Source: Turnera subulata
Lineage: Eukaryota > Streptophyta > Magnoliopsida > Malpighiales > Passifloraceae
Assembly: GCA_028386065.3 (NCBI GenBank)
Contig: JAKUCV010001923.1
Span: 4,838-68,837, forward strand
Direction: 5' to 3'
Length of the DNA stretch: 64,000 bases
Numbering within the stretch: the stretch's first letter is position 1; the number at the start of each line of letters is the position of its first letter. This document shows, one piece after another, positions 50,543-61,664 of this stretch. A model generated the notes under the pieces. It was not told the origin of the DNA, made no database searches, and saw only the letters and a list, made by a program, of their open reading frames with translations. The translations under genes were made by a program, and so were the position numbers.

Positions 50543-53500
50543 TGTAACGCCCCGGATTTTCATAATTTGATTTTTGGAATTTTTAAAATTTTTATTCCAA
50601 TTTTACCCTTGAGGAATTTCTGGATTTTTGGACTAGGAAAATGAATTATTTTACCTTGGTTATATCGGTATTAAGTCGTTAGTATGACGGGTACGACCTT
50701 CGATTGAGTTAAATCGGGTTTCGGAGTTGGAAGTTAGGCTTATAAGTAGTTTCACTGAAACTACGTCGTTTCGGAGTCTTACAAAAAAAAAAAAGAAAAG
50801 AGAGTTTGACTTAGGGCGGGTTGACCGCGCCCAATCTCAAAACGGCGTCGTTTTGAGCTCGGGCTGGTCAAGCCCTAACCCTTCTCTTTTCTCGTCTCCT
50901 CTTTTCTTTCTTTTCTCTTCCTTTCGTTTTTTTCTTCGTCCGCCGCCTGCCCTTTCTCTCTCTCTCTCTCTCGATCTCACAACGAGCCGCCACCACCATC
51001 TCCCCTTATTCTCCTACCCTCATCGAGCAGCCGCCTCTAGTTCTCCTTCCGCACGCGAGTACCAGCAGAGGGAGTGAGGGGTTGTCTGTGGCGTGCTGGC
51101 GAGAGAGGACTGGAAGTCCCTTCAGTTTCGAGCGCGTGCCGTGGCTCGGATTGGATCGTGCTATCGCGCCGTTGTTACTCCGGTAAGCCACCGCTCCACT
51201 CTTTCTTTCTCCTTTCTTTTTCTTTTCTTATTTTGGAGTTAGGATGTTGATTGGTGCGTTGTGTTTGTGTGTTTCATGTGGTTGTCGGACGGCGGCGGGT
51301 TTGGGTCGGTTGGTGTCCTGGGCTGTGTGGTGCGGTGCTCGGATTTGGGCGTGGTTGGTGACGCGCGGCTGGTGGTTGTTGGTGGTCGGATACCTTGTTG
51401 TTTTCCGGCAGCGAGTTTCTAGGCTCGTGTTGTTGGATTGCGAGACCTGTGGTTGTGGGTTCGCTGCTGCTGTGCACAGATCCATTTCCGGTAAGGCCTA
51501 GATCCCCTTTCTCTTTAAACTCGGTGAAGGTTTTGCGTATGAGGGTGTTTGATGCGTTTTTGCGTGTTGAATTCTGGGCAGAATTGTTTGAGGGTGTCCA
51601 TCTTGGGTTTGTGGAAGTTCCGGGGAGCTCAGATTACTATTCCGGCAAAGAGTGACCGAAATTCGGCGAGGCTCGGGTTTTGTTCCGACAAGGCAGAATA
51701 TTTTCGGCTTGAGGGTATCTCTTCTTTGTTATGTTTTAATCTCATTCATGGCATGTATAATTAAACAAGTACTTTCATGTATCGGGAATATCAAGTTTTA
51801 GTGAAACCGTATGTGGGGTGAGAGAGTGTGTGGCCAGAAATTTACCGACACGGGTAGAACCATAGGCCGGGAACATTTGGGCTCGGGAATGACCTTAGAA
51901 TGGTATTTAGGGAAAATCGGGCCCAGGCCCAACAATCTAACCTTATGAACCCTTGGATAATTCTTAGACTTTAAGAAGTGGGCTTAAAGCCCAATGGCAT
52001 AAATGGTTAGTTTTAGACTTTAAGGAATGGGCTCTAAGCCTGAATTCATAAATTAGGTTTATTGCAGACTTAAGGAAGTGGGCCTTATGCTCGAGGAATT
52101 GTTCTGGACTTAGATGGGCTTAAGCCCGGTTAACCTTAGGTCCTTGTCTTTGGGGTTTTAGTGAGGAGATATACCCTTTTGGGCTTAGACCCTGAAATTA
52201 CTTAACCGGGTAATTTGGGTCAGGTTTCACTCAATTGAGCATATAGGAATCATGCATGCACGGTTGTATAATTGTTTTGTAATATTTGTGTGTACCGGTA
52301 TTCAGGCACGGGTAATACCTCGGGAGCTGGAGGATCTGTCTTGGGGAAAGCTCCGCAGGATAATCGATGTTGAGGTGACTTTATAAGTCTTTTTATGTTT
52401 GTATGCATGTTCTTATTAGATTGATTTGTCTGAGTTGCATGCCTTGTTTGCTAACATGCCATGATCTGTATTGTGTGCCTGTGTGTTACTAGTTGCCTAA
52501 TGAGCATGACTTTTAAATTATTATGGGATATAACATGTGGAGTGATTTTGGGTGATCTGTGTGATGTACTGTGGATTGGAAACCCGGATGCTTGATTGAA
52601 ATAATAATTCACACAACCCTGTTAAATCACAACTCTTGGCACACATGAACTTATAAGTATGAATAAGAATAATGTACAGTAGAAGATAGGCTACTGTGTG
52701 TTGATGATCGGTTGGTTCGAGCGGGAAGTGATACCCCTCGGGTTTGCATGTGGGATAGCATGGTATATGCGGTTTAGCATATGGGTCTGTGATGACCGGT
52801 TCTACCTCCCTCCTTCTATCTCCCCCTTTCTACCTCCCTTTTTCTCTCTATCTCTCTCTCTCTCTCTAGTGATATTTGGGCTTTATGCCTGGTTATATTG
52901 GGCTTTTGCCCTGGTTGTCTCATGAGACGGGACCGAGCTCGACGCACACAGTAGGGGGGCCCTGAATAATAAATATAATAATAAAACTTAACACACAAAC
53001 AAATGTAAACCAAAAATTGATTGCTTATATGCTGTTGGCATGTTAGTACTGGTTATTGTGTGTTTGCTTACTTGTGTTTGTTTCTCTACTTTCCTTTCGA
53101 ACTTGCCTTGCACACCTGCATAACTAGATTTATACTGCTCACTGAGTAGGCGACTCACATAATTGCCACCGTTGTTTTTCAGACTCTTAGTTAGCGTGCA
53201 GTCTCTTTCTTCCTTTCTGGAGTACGGACGTGGTTATCCGAGCAGGTAGCTGTGCTTCTTCTTCTGGTTGGATCCATAGAGCCGACTTGCATATCATATT
53301 CTTCTTTTGTCTTTATTTTATCCTTAACTTCCGCTGCATTGGATTTTGTTGAGATGTCATTATTGATTTTGATTACTTTATCGGCGGGTTGCCGGGGTTT
53401 GATACTTGATGATGTTTCGGCAGATTGCCGGGTTGACTTATGGCTTGATAAGCCGGTTTACTCTTGTTCTTTATGACATCTCGGTTTTATAAGATTTTCA

Positions 53501-53605
53501 GATAATGTTTTGGTGCTGGATTTCGTGTCCCGAGTTTCAGGGGCATTTTGGTAAATTCTTTTTGATTAAGTATTTTATTTGTACAATTGGGACACGGGTG
53601 TTTCA
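50543..53605 (+). repeat. 3' LTR of the nested chromovirus (3063 bases)
   Basis: It is the near-identical partner of 42696-45725. In about 240 bases compared by eye (44041-44280 against the matching part near 51920-52160) I count eight substitutions, mostly transitions, plus a one-base indel. It contains a perfect 17-base palindrome, TAGTTTCACTGAAACTA, at 50747-50763 that the 5' LTR lacks. Confidence 0.93.
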
Positions 53606-54055
53606 CAATATATTTTCTTTAGAAATGGATTAGTAATGGTAAATGATGATGATAAATATGGTAGTGTATATTCTGGGGAATATTTCACTAAGTATATATA
53701 TAATAATCCTTTTTTAAAAAAATATATATATAAATAATAATATTTGGTAATTATATTTTGGCAAGTATAATAATTTTATGGAGATGATAACGTATAACCG
53801 AAGGGGGGTTTAATTTATAATTTATGGCATCATAGCATACCTATTATGTACATTTATGTGAGCATATTGTTTTGTTGTATTGGTTTTGATATCGGGCAGT
53901 TTCCCGAGGAGCCGGCTTTGGACCCGTCATTGTCTTCAGAGTTGAGTAATCGACTAAGGTGAGGATGGATTTCCTTCGATATATGCCTATATTACTCGGT
54001 TGTTGTGTTTGATGATTGTTGCACTATTGATTGTTGCATTTGCTGTGGTTGATTC

Positions 54056-54440
54056 GGGATGTTTATCCCAGTACCTTGATTTGACTTTGGGATGTTTATC
54101 CCTATGTTTTGATTTTGGGATATTTATCCCCGTACATTGAGTATTTGGGTGTTTAACACTGTGTCTTTTTGGTATTAAGTATAATGGGTTAAATAATAAT
54201 TTGTGATAAGGATGTCGATCCTCGGTTTTGGATTGGGATGTCTATCCCGGTATTTTGGCTAGGGATATAGATCCCTGAGATTCGGATTTGAATACTGATG
54301 ATACAATTGTCACGTGGTAAGTAGTGGTACGACTCGATAGTTTAAGACTATTTTGTGGTGGCCATGATCTGGGTTACTTGTGATAAGCATGTCTATACTT
54401 GGGATGTCTATCCCGTGATTATATTTGGGATGTCGATCCC
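54056..54440. repeat. Cluster of GGGAT-N4-ATCCC mini-hairpin units in the solo LTR
   Basis: Seven perfect units lie at 54056, 54089, 54117, 54235, 54262, 54401 and 54427, with degenerate ones near 54150 and 54209. The five-base stem is constant, while the loop varies (GTTT, ATTT, GTCT, ATAG, GTCG). Spacing is irregular, from 26 to 139 bases. Confidence 0.85.
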
Positions 54441-55093
54441 TGGCTTTCTTGGATTTGATCTGGCACCCGAAATATGTTGATAACCAGGTCTGACCCCTAG
54501 CTTATCCGTGATGGGGCCCGAAAAGATAAAATTGGAAATTGGTTTTTGTTTAAGTCTTTTTGGGTCTTGGACCAGTTTTGGGTCGAGTCTTTCGATTTGG
54601 TGTGGTTGGCTGTTATGCTTGTTTTCGTCCTTGAGTAATTTTTAGTGTAGCATATTGATCGTCTATCCATGGTTGTGAGCACTTCGGACTCACCCCTCAC
54701 CTGTGGGCTTTCATCCCGTAGGTTGAGTTATTTGTGGTTCAGGTTTGATGCATACCAGACAGGCTGCGGCGTTATCCCTTGGACAGGACTCGGATCCATT
54801 AGTTTGCATCTGTATCGCATACAGTGTCTTTGTGAGTTATTAATTCTTCCTCTGTGCTATTTATTGCTATTGTTGGGCCATTGGGCCGGTTATGATGTTA
54901 TTGTTGTTCCCGGAGTTCGGGTGATATGTTTTGATGTTGGGCCGAAGGGCCAGACTTCTGATGTTATATTTTGGGCTGTTGAGCCAGAGTTGCTGTAGTA
55001 TACACTATATACTGGGCTTGTTTGGTCAGGTCTTTACAGTTCCGGCTCGTGTTTACTGTGTACGGTAAATACGGGTCAGGGCGTTTCACTTAT

Positions 55094-55319
55094 AGACAAA
55101 TTTGTAACAAAAGTAAATAAATTAAAAACCTTTAAGAAGGTTTGAATAAATTCTCTCATCATTGATCTTGTAAATTATGGCCAAGATTCGACGAACAAGT
55201 GATAGGGGAGGATTTCAATCCGAGGGCCCGGAGACCGGCGGTTATTTTAATTTTATATGTTACGGTACCAATCTGACACTAATAGTAATTCTAGTAATTT
55301 ATCCATATCTACTGCCCCA
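55094..55319. other. Short spacer between two solo LTRs
   Basis: This is about 230 bases of non-LTR DNA, continuous with the flank left of 41119 if the solo LTR is removed. No gene is seen. Confidence 0.6.
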
Positions 55320-55779
55320 ATCTATGTAACGACCCGGGTAAAATTTTTGTAAATTTTACCGAGTCGTTTGACCTCTACAGTGGATAATAAATCTTTATTG
55401 TTGTTAAACAAGGATTTACCGAGAATTTTACCGGGAGTAACCGAGCTTCGTCTTGATCACTGAGGATACGCGACATTCTGGAGTTTCTTTCGATAACCGA
55501 GCCTTGAAATTATTTTCCGAGGGTTACTCGGGATTTCCGAGCCTCCTCCAAGGCTTACCAAGCCTCGGTTTTCAATTCCGGGACTTGCACGACGCTCAGA
55601 AGAATTAATCGGATTTTCCGAGCCAAAGTTGTATTTTCGGGACTGGGACGAATTTTGGAAAGACGAAAATGCCCTTGTGGCGTAAACGGACCAAAGAATG
55701 AACGTGAGGGTATTTTGGTCTTTTCCTGGATCAATAACGCTGCCGACACCGAGCCGTAATTTTTCTCTCTCCCGGGCCA

Positions 55780-56035
55780 TCCTTTCTTGTCTTTTTCTCC
55801 ACTTTTCCTTCTTTTCTATTTTCTTTTTCCTTTCTTCTTTTCTTTTCCTTTCTCTTTTCTTTTTTCTTCCCCGGTTTCTTTCTTTTCTTTCTTCTTCATC
55901 TTCTTCCTCACTCCTTTCCTCTCCTTCTCCCTCACTCTTCCAAATTTCTCTGATTTCTTCTCCTTCCCCTTTACTCCTCCCTGATATTTTCTTCTCCTCT
56001 TGTCTTCTTCCTCTTCTCTTCTCCTTTAAACTTCC
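55780..56035. repeat. Polypyrimidine tract in solo LTR B
   Basis: About 250 bases are almost all T and C on the plus strand, starting around TTTCTTGTCTTTTTCTCC. The position matches the purine/pyrimidine tract of the minus-strand LTR near 2817-3010, but with the opposite strand bias relative to the LTR. Confidence 0.85.
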
Positions 56036-58693
56036 CCGCCCTCACATACACAGCCGCCCAGCCCTTTCTCTTCTCTGCTTCCCCTCCATCCTCCACTGCC
56101 CATCACCATAGTCGCCGCCTCAACTCGCGACTGCCACCCTTCGTCCAACCTTCTCCTTCCCCTGCGGCCTCGGACCCCTACAATCCAAGCCGCCGCCATC
56201 TCTCCTCCTGTCACCACCGCCCAGACCTGCAACCCCTCATCCTTACCCCCTTCACCTCTGCCTCTCCTCCTTCTGTCTCTCCACGCCGTCGAGCAACCAC
56301 CATCGATGTTGCTTCCTTTTCCCACTTTCTCTCCTTCTACCCCTGCTTGCACACCCACTGCCAGTCGCGCGTCGCTAAGGCAAGTAACCGTTCGGCGGAA
56401 CAGAGCCGCCCTCGATCGATCCCTCCTCCTCTCTCTGTCCGTGCTCTTCTCTGCAACTCAAGACGTACTGCCCGTGACGCGCTGCCTCCACAGTTCCGAG
56501 CTCTCCCTTCCCCTGTTCACGCACCGACGATCTCCCTCCACCATCTGCAAATTCGCGCCGCCATCGGGGTAAGTCACTGAGGCCGAATTTGTTTTCCTTT
56601 CCTCTGTAAACGTTTGGAACTCGTGGCTAATTGGGTTTCAATTGATTGTTGTTGGATCGTATTTGATGGCGAATGTGGGTTGATTTGTTTGCGGGTTTCT
56701 GTTTGTTGTGGTCATGGTGAATGAGGATAGACATGGCGTTGATGGAGTTGTTGTGGCTGTGAGTAGTTGTGTTTTGGGTGGTTGACGTGGTGGTTTGGTG
56801 GTATTCCGGCCACCGGAAGGTAGCTGCGGTTATGGTGGTGATATTGGTGCCCGGATCGTTGCTTTGGTGGCGTGGGATTGGTGTTCTGTTCACTGATGAA
56901 CAGTAGCTGATGTCTGCTTTGGGCTCCTATGAACAGTACTTGCCGGAATCCGGCGAGATTCCGGTGTCTCGGGTGATTTTCCGGCAAAGTCTCGGGTATT
57001 TTCCAATGAACCCGGACATGGAGTTTTGGGTAATTATCGGACCCTTTGGACATTTCACGAACATTAACGGACTCGGACTTTTATAACGACGTTAATAAAC
57101 GAACGTTTAATTTATTTAAGCTAATATTAATTTTATGGATTATGATTTAATTTCATTTATGTCTTTTATTTATGCTTTTAATTTGTTTTTCCGATTGGGC
57201 TAAAAAGAAGGCCCATGGTATTATTTATTTTTCGGATTATCGAATTTACGCTTTACTCGGGCTAATAACGATAAAAGGCCTAGACATATATAATTATTCT
57301 ATACTTTAATAACTAGAATGGTATTGGCTATATATATAGTTATACCTTTATAACGTTATTTATATTTCCTTTGGGTAAAAATAATATTGGACCTATACCT
57401 TATCTTAACTATTGATCTATTACAAGTATATGAATATATCGTATAATGTATTGCAGCTATTCTCACCGGCTTAGATATTGCTAAACTATATCCTTACTTA
57501 ACAATTATAGTTTTATGTAAACATGTACTTATGATTATATATGTAGATATTTAATTATAAATAGTACAACTACAAATTCGCACAAATATTTTATGCTATA
57601 CGTTGGCTACGTTAATTTCGTATCGTTGGAGATAATTTCCATTAAACGAGTTATTATAGGATATACTATTTAAATAATATTTTGACTTATTTATCATTTC
57701 CATTATTACATAATTATTGTATACAAAACATATAAGTATTTAGTATTTAATCGGGAATAATATTATTTACGTCATATGGACTATGAGTATTCAACGGGTC
57801 GTGACTTGATTTATTTACAAATATTTTTTCTTAAATATACATTACCTACAAGTGTACGTATATATATACCTTCTTGTCATAAGCAGCCTAAGGGCCGAGA
57901 TGTCGGCTTGGCCGCTCGGTTTTGGTTTTGACTTATGTTGGACATGATTGGTATATCAAATGAAAAATAGATTATTAGTAACCTCCACATAAATGGATAA
58001 GATAACTATGGAAATAATAAAAAGAACTGATAAGCCACCTAATAACTCTTAACCGGCATCATGCATAATCATCTTGTTTGTGCATTATAAGTGATTACTG
58101 TTGTTATATTATAGGAATATCAAGGCTTAACCGGATACCAGCTTCCGAGGAGTATCAGGTGAGGTTGCATATACGTCATTCCACCCGTGATAGCCGGGAT
58201 GGTTGGTCTTGGAACTATATAGATTCCATTGCATCTTATGGTTATTGTTGTTGATAACTTTGTGATATTTGCTGATATTTGTTGTGAGAGTGGATTTCCT
58301 TTGATATGTTGCACATGATGCTGTGTTTGTTTTTCTGTGATTATTTTGCCTGATTGAACTGCTGAGCCAATTGAGTTTTACTGTGGTATTATTGTTGTGC
58401 TTTGTTATTTGATTGAACTGTTGAGATATTCACTGTTGGATAATTGACTGCCGTGATTATTGCTGTCGAGATTACTGAACTGTAATATTGATTCTGTGAA
58501 TATTGTGTTGAGATTGTTGTTGGACAATTGACCATGGAAAATTGATAATGGATATTGGAAATGGAAATTGGATAATTGGAAATTGTGTAGACGACTTTAA
58601 TGTCACTTGGAAAGCGGTGGTACGACTCGATGGATAAAGACTGTTTTGTGGTGGCCATGACCTGGGTTACTTGTGGTAAGCATGTCTATGCTT

Positions 58694-58787
58694 GGGATGT
58701 CTATCCCGTTGATTTATTTGGGATGTCTATCCCGTTGATATATTTGGGATGTCTATCCCTGGGTTACTATTTTGGGATGTCGATCCC
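58694..58787. repeat. Tandem GGGAT-N4-ATCCC units in solo LTR B
   Basis: Four perfect units lie at 58694, 58720, 58746 and 58774, spaced 26-28 bases. Loops are GTCT three times and GTCG once. They lie in the same context as the family A cluster, just after a shared GGTGGCCATGAcCTGGGTTACTT-type segment. Confidence 0.9.
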
Positions 58788-60118
58788 TGGGTTCTCTTGA
58801 TTTTGGTCTTGCACCCGAAATATGTTGATATCCAGGTCTGACCCCTAGCTTGTCCAGTGACAGGGCCCGGAAGATAAAATTGGTAATAATAAAAGATATT
58901 CTTTTGGCCTTGGCTCAGTCTTGATTAAGATGTGCTTGTGCTTTGTTCGGCTGAGATGTAATATGTTCATATGCATGTTGTCTCATAATCATACCCTGGG
59001 AGGTTGTCAGTATAGTCGGTTGACCGTGGTTGGCATAGGTTGTTGGTTCGCGGGTGTTGTTGTTGTCGTTGGTCGTGAGTAGTCTATTGTTGTTGGCATC
59101 GGTTGCCAGTTGTCCTTTGTTTATTGTCGGTTTCTTTTGATAATTGTCGGATGAGTATCACTTGTCATTGTTGATAGGATAAGGAGATATGTTGGTTGTC
59201 GGGTTGTGGTCGACAGTTGGGCTATTGTCATTTCTAAGGGTATGTCGATACCCAGAGATCGAGATTGGTGAGGATTGTTGTTGTTGTGGTTACGAGTTGC
59301 TGTGATGGCTACTGTCGCTGCTGCTGTGTTGTGATTCTACCCAGGGACCGGTTTGAGATGTTGATTGGGTATGGTCCGTGCAGGTTGCCGGCTACTCGGT
59401 GAGCGAGGCTCACGTGATTTTGAGATTGTTTTGGTACCGGGTCAGATGATCGGCATGTACAGTAACAGTGTATTATCATACGATGAGGAACCTTTGTTGA
59501 GTATAGTCTGTCAGGACTAGTGTGTGTGTTGTATAGTCTGTTGAGATTGGGTCGGTTACCCAACATATAGTTGAGTTGAGGTGTCCTGGTCGAGCACTAA
59601 TGTAATGGTACAGTCAGTATTAGGTTGTCAGTGCATTGCATAGTCGATGGGGTGGACATTTGCATAGTCCGCATTGTTCTTAATGACTGTATTTGTTCAG
59701 TGTTTTGTTCTCTACTCGTATGCCGTATTTGATGTGCTCTTGACTGTTAAGTATATGCTATGTTGTTCATCATGGGTTATGTGTCGGTGAGATTATGGAG
59801 AATCTCACCCCTCACCTGCCCCATCGGCAGGCTTCGTTGTTCTTTATGCAGGTATGCATCATGGCAGGCTGCGGCATCTCCTCTGACGGATCTGGATCCA
59901 TAGTTGCATCGAGTCGATTCATGTTGTTGCTGTAATTGTTAAAATTGCTTCCGCTGTGCCTTTGATACCTTGTACCCGTGGTCGGGTGACATGATATTTT
60001 CTTTGGGCCGTTGGGCCGGATTTTTCGTGTTGTATCTCCTGTCTGTGCCACGTGTCGGCACTGTCTGTTCGGTAAACACTGTGTATGGGGTAAATAGTAG
60101 TCGGGGTGTTTCAATCTA

Positions 60119-60349
60119 TCTTGCACACATGCATATATACTGGGGTGTGTTTATTTAGAGACACGAAGCAAATGTTGACACATAAATTTTCGACTTTATC
60201 GATGAATCTAATCTTTTGTACATGCACCCAAATTGTGTATATTTTACGAGCATCAGAATGCGAAATCACACACATACAAATCCAGAGTGCAAAACATATC
60301 AAAATACTCCCAAGTCCCTGAAACTTTGGAAACCAAGTGGCAAAACAAA
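60119..60349. other. Flank of solo LTR B, upstream of the S-protein-homolog remnant
   Basis: AT-rich DNA without a recognisable gene or motif. Confidence 0.5.
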
Positions 60350-60748
60350 ATGTTCCATTTCCAAGTATATATCCTCCTGCTCGCAATGGCCTTTGGCATT
60401 GGAAATTCTATACAACTACCTTTGCCTTTCAGAAAATTCCATGTTCGAATTGAAATAATTTGGAGGCGGCAAAACTCTTGAGGTCCACTATAAATTAGGC
60501 GATGATGATCTTGGTCTTCACCTTCTCGCGCCCAAAAATCATAAAGAAGAGTTTGCTTTCAAGATGAACTATCTTGGAACCACACTTTTCCAGTGTACTC
60601 TCTCACGGGGAATCTCGATATGCATCTTTTGAGGTCTTGGAGTCGAACTCTGAAATGTGGCGGTGGAGGTGGTAGTGGAGATACCTGCTCTTGGAGGGCA
60701 CAAGAAGGTGGAATCTACTCACTCAGCAGTCAGCACCGATCAGAATAA
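60350..60748 (+). pseudogene. S-protein homolog (self-incompatibility S1 family) pseudogene
   Basis: Four consecutive segments, each in a different frame from the one before, together cover one small secreted S1-family protein. The signal-peptide segment starts at 60350 (MFHFQVYILLLAMAFGIG) and leads to KFHVRIEI. Near 60460 the frame changes to GGKTLEVHYKLGDDDLGLHL, then FKMNYLGTTLFQC. Near 60612 it changes to RYASFEVLESNSE. Near 60653 it changes again to CGGGGGSGDTCSWRAQ and EGGIYSLSSQ, ending TAA at 60746-60748. The DDDLG, TTLF-C and C-x-W motifs are family hallmarks, and the overall size (about 130 residues) is normal. Three frame changes make it a pseudogene unless sequencing errors are involved. 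Living members are secreted ligands; in poppy one acts in pollen self-rejection. Confidence 0.75.
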
Positions 60749-61664
60749 GTGAATGCGACGAATTAGAAGAACTGCTTACTATCATATTTAAGGAATAGTA
60801 GCTGTGGAAAAGTTTGTACGAGGAACTATCGTAAGCAGTCTATATATTTTTTGGGTGCGTTTCTTAAATTAGGCAAACTCCTAGTCTTAATAGCCACTAC
60901 AGCATTGACTTATTAGTTGGTTATCCCGTCCGATATTGTAACTCACTCCTTCTAAAGGATAGCCTTGCTATGTATGTTGTCGCCCCCTGTTTGTTGAGTA
61001 TACACATCAGCTTTTGGGATGATTAAACACAGAAGCAACGGGATCAATGAGGCTTGTCAAGCCCATCTTACAATATGCTCTTCTATGCCTTTATCTGAAC
61101 TCGACTGACATTGTTAATGGTCACACCTTACCCTGTTAACCTACCAGTTAGAACCACAAGGGCAAAATGAATCCAACCGGAACAGCTAACATGAACAGTG
61201 GTTTAGCTCACTGCTCACATGTAGCCTTGATGTACAGACGACATTGTAGTATCAAATACACTCTTAATCATATTAACCAGCGGTAAATATGGATTAAAAA
61301 CCAAGCAAGCATCATGGAGACAAGAAAATTTAATAACATTTCAACTGGAGGCTTGTCCTTCAACCACCAAAAAAACAAAGTGGACATCTAAGACATTGAT
61401 TTCACATGTTTCAGAAACAAGGGATTTGACGAGAATGAGCTCCAAAAATATCAGAGATGTTGTCTGAATCTTTCACTCACAATTAACGTTCTAGTTGTCA
61501 TTGGATCAATTTTATTCTGCCTCTACTCCAGAATTAGTTGTCATTGGGTTCTCAAATCCATGGGCTGGGGACAATTATATTCTCCACTACACTTTTTACT
61601 ACAAATCTTTGCCTTGCTTGTGTACTAACATTGCTATATTCAACAGACAAAGAGCTGCATCTCT
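60749..61664. other. Geneless DNA and RRP40 3' flank
   Basis: No coding segment is seen. The right part is the likely 3' untranslated region and downstream flank of the minus-strand RRP40 gene. Confidence 0.5.

Larger units (their letters stand above)
42696..53605 (+). mobile_element. Complete Ty3/Gypsy chromovirus (Tekay/Del type), nested in the solo LTR
   Basis: This 10.9-kb element has two LTRs of about 3.0 kb, a primer-binding site, one gag-pol reading frame, a polypurine tract and a C-terminal chromodomain. The target duplication is CGATA at 42691-42695 against CAATA at 53606-53610, which is five bases with one change. Long LTRs, the order protease-RT-RNase H-integrase and the chromodomain fit the Tekay/Del clade of plant chromoviruses. 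It cannot encode its own proteins because of 13 premature stops. There is no envelope gene. Confidence 0.93.
41119..55093 (+). mobile_element. Solo LTR (family A) with CTTAT target duplications, split by a nested element
   Basis: The LTR starts TGTAACAGCCCGGG at 41124 and ends GGGCGTTTCA at 55088. The five bases CTTAT lie directly outside both ends (41119-41123 and 55089-55093), a perfect target-site duplication. Once the inserted element 42696-53605 and its second target copy are removed, the LTR is about 3.05 kb. There is no primer-binding site, coding region or second LTR, so it is a solo LTR left by recombination between the two LTRs of an older element. Reading frames in its GC-rich part (about 41400-42126) are not supported as genes. 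Confidence 0.88.
55320..60118 (+). mobile_element. Solo LTR (family B), 4.8 kb, with ATCTA target duplications
   Basis: The LTR starts TGTAACGACCCGGG at 55325 and ends GGGGTGTTTCA at 60113. A perfect five-base duplication, ATCTA, flanks it (55320-55324 and 60114-60118). It contains no primer-binding site, no pol motif and no internal second LTR end, so it is a solo LTR of unusual length (4789 bases). It shares blocks with family A: GTGGTACGACTCGAT, GGTGGCCATGA, the GGGATGTCTATCCC units, TCACCCCTCACCTG and CAGGCTGCGGC. Its 5' part has a polypyrimidine tract (about 55780-56035) and a GC-rich part (to about 56575) whose reading frames look accidental. Confidence 0.88.
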
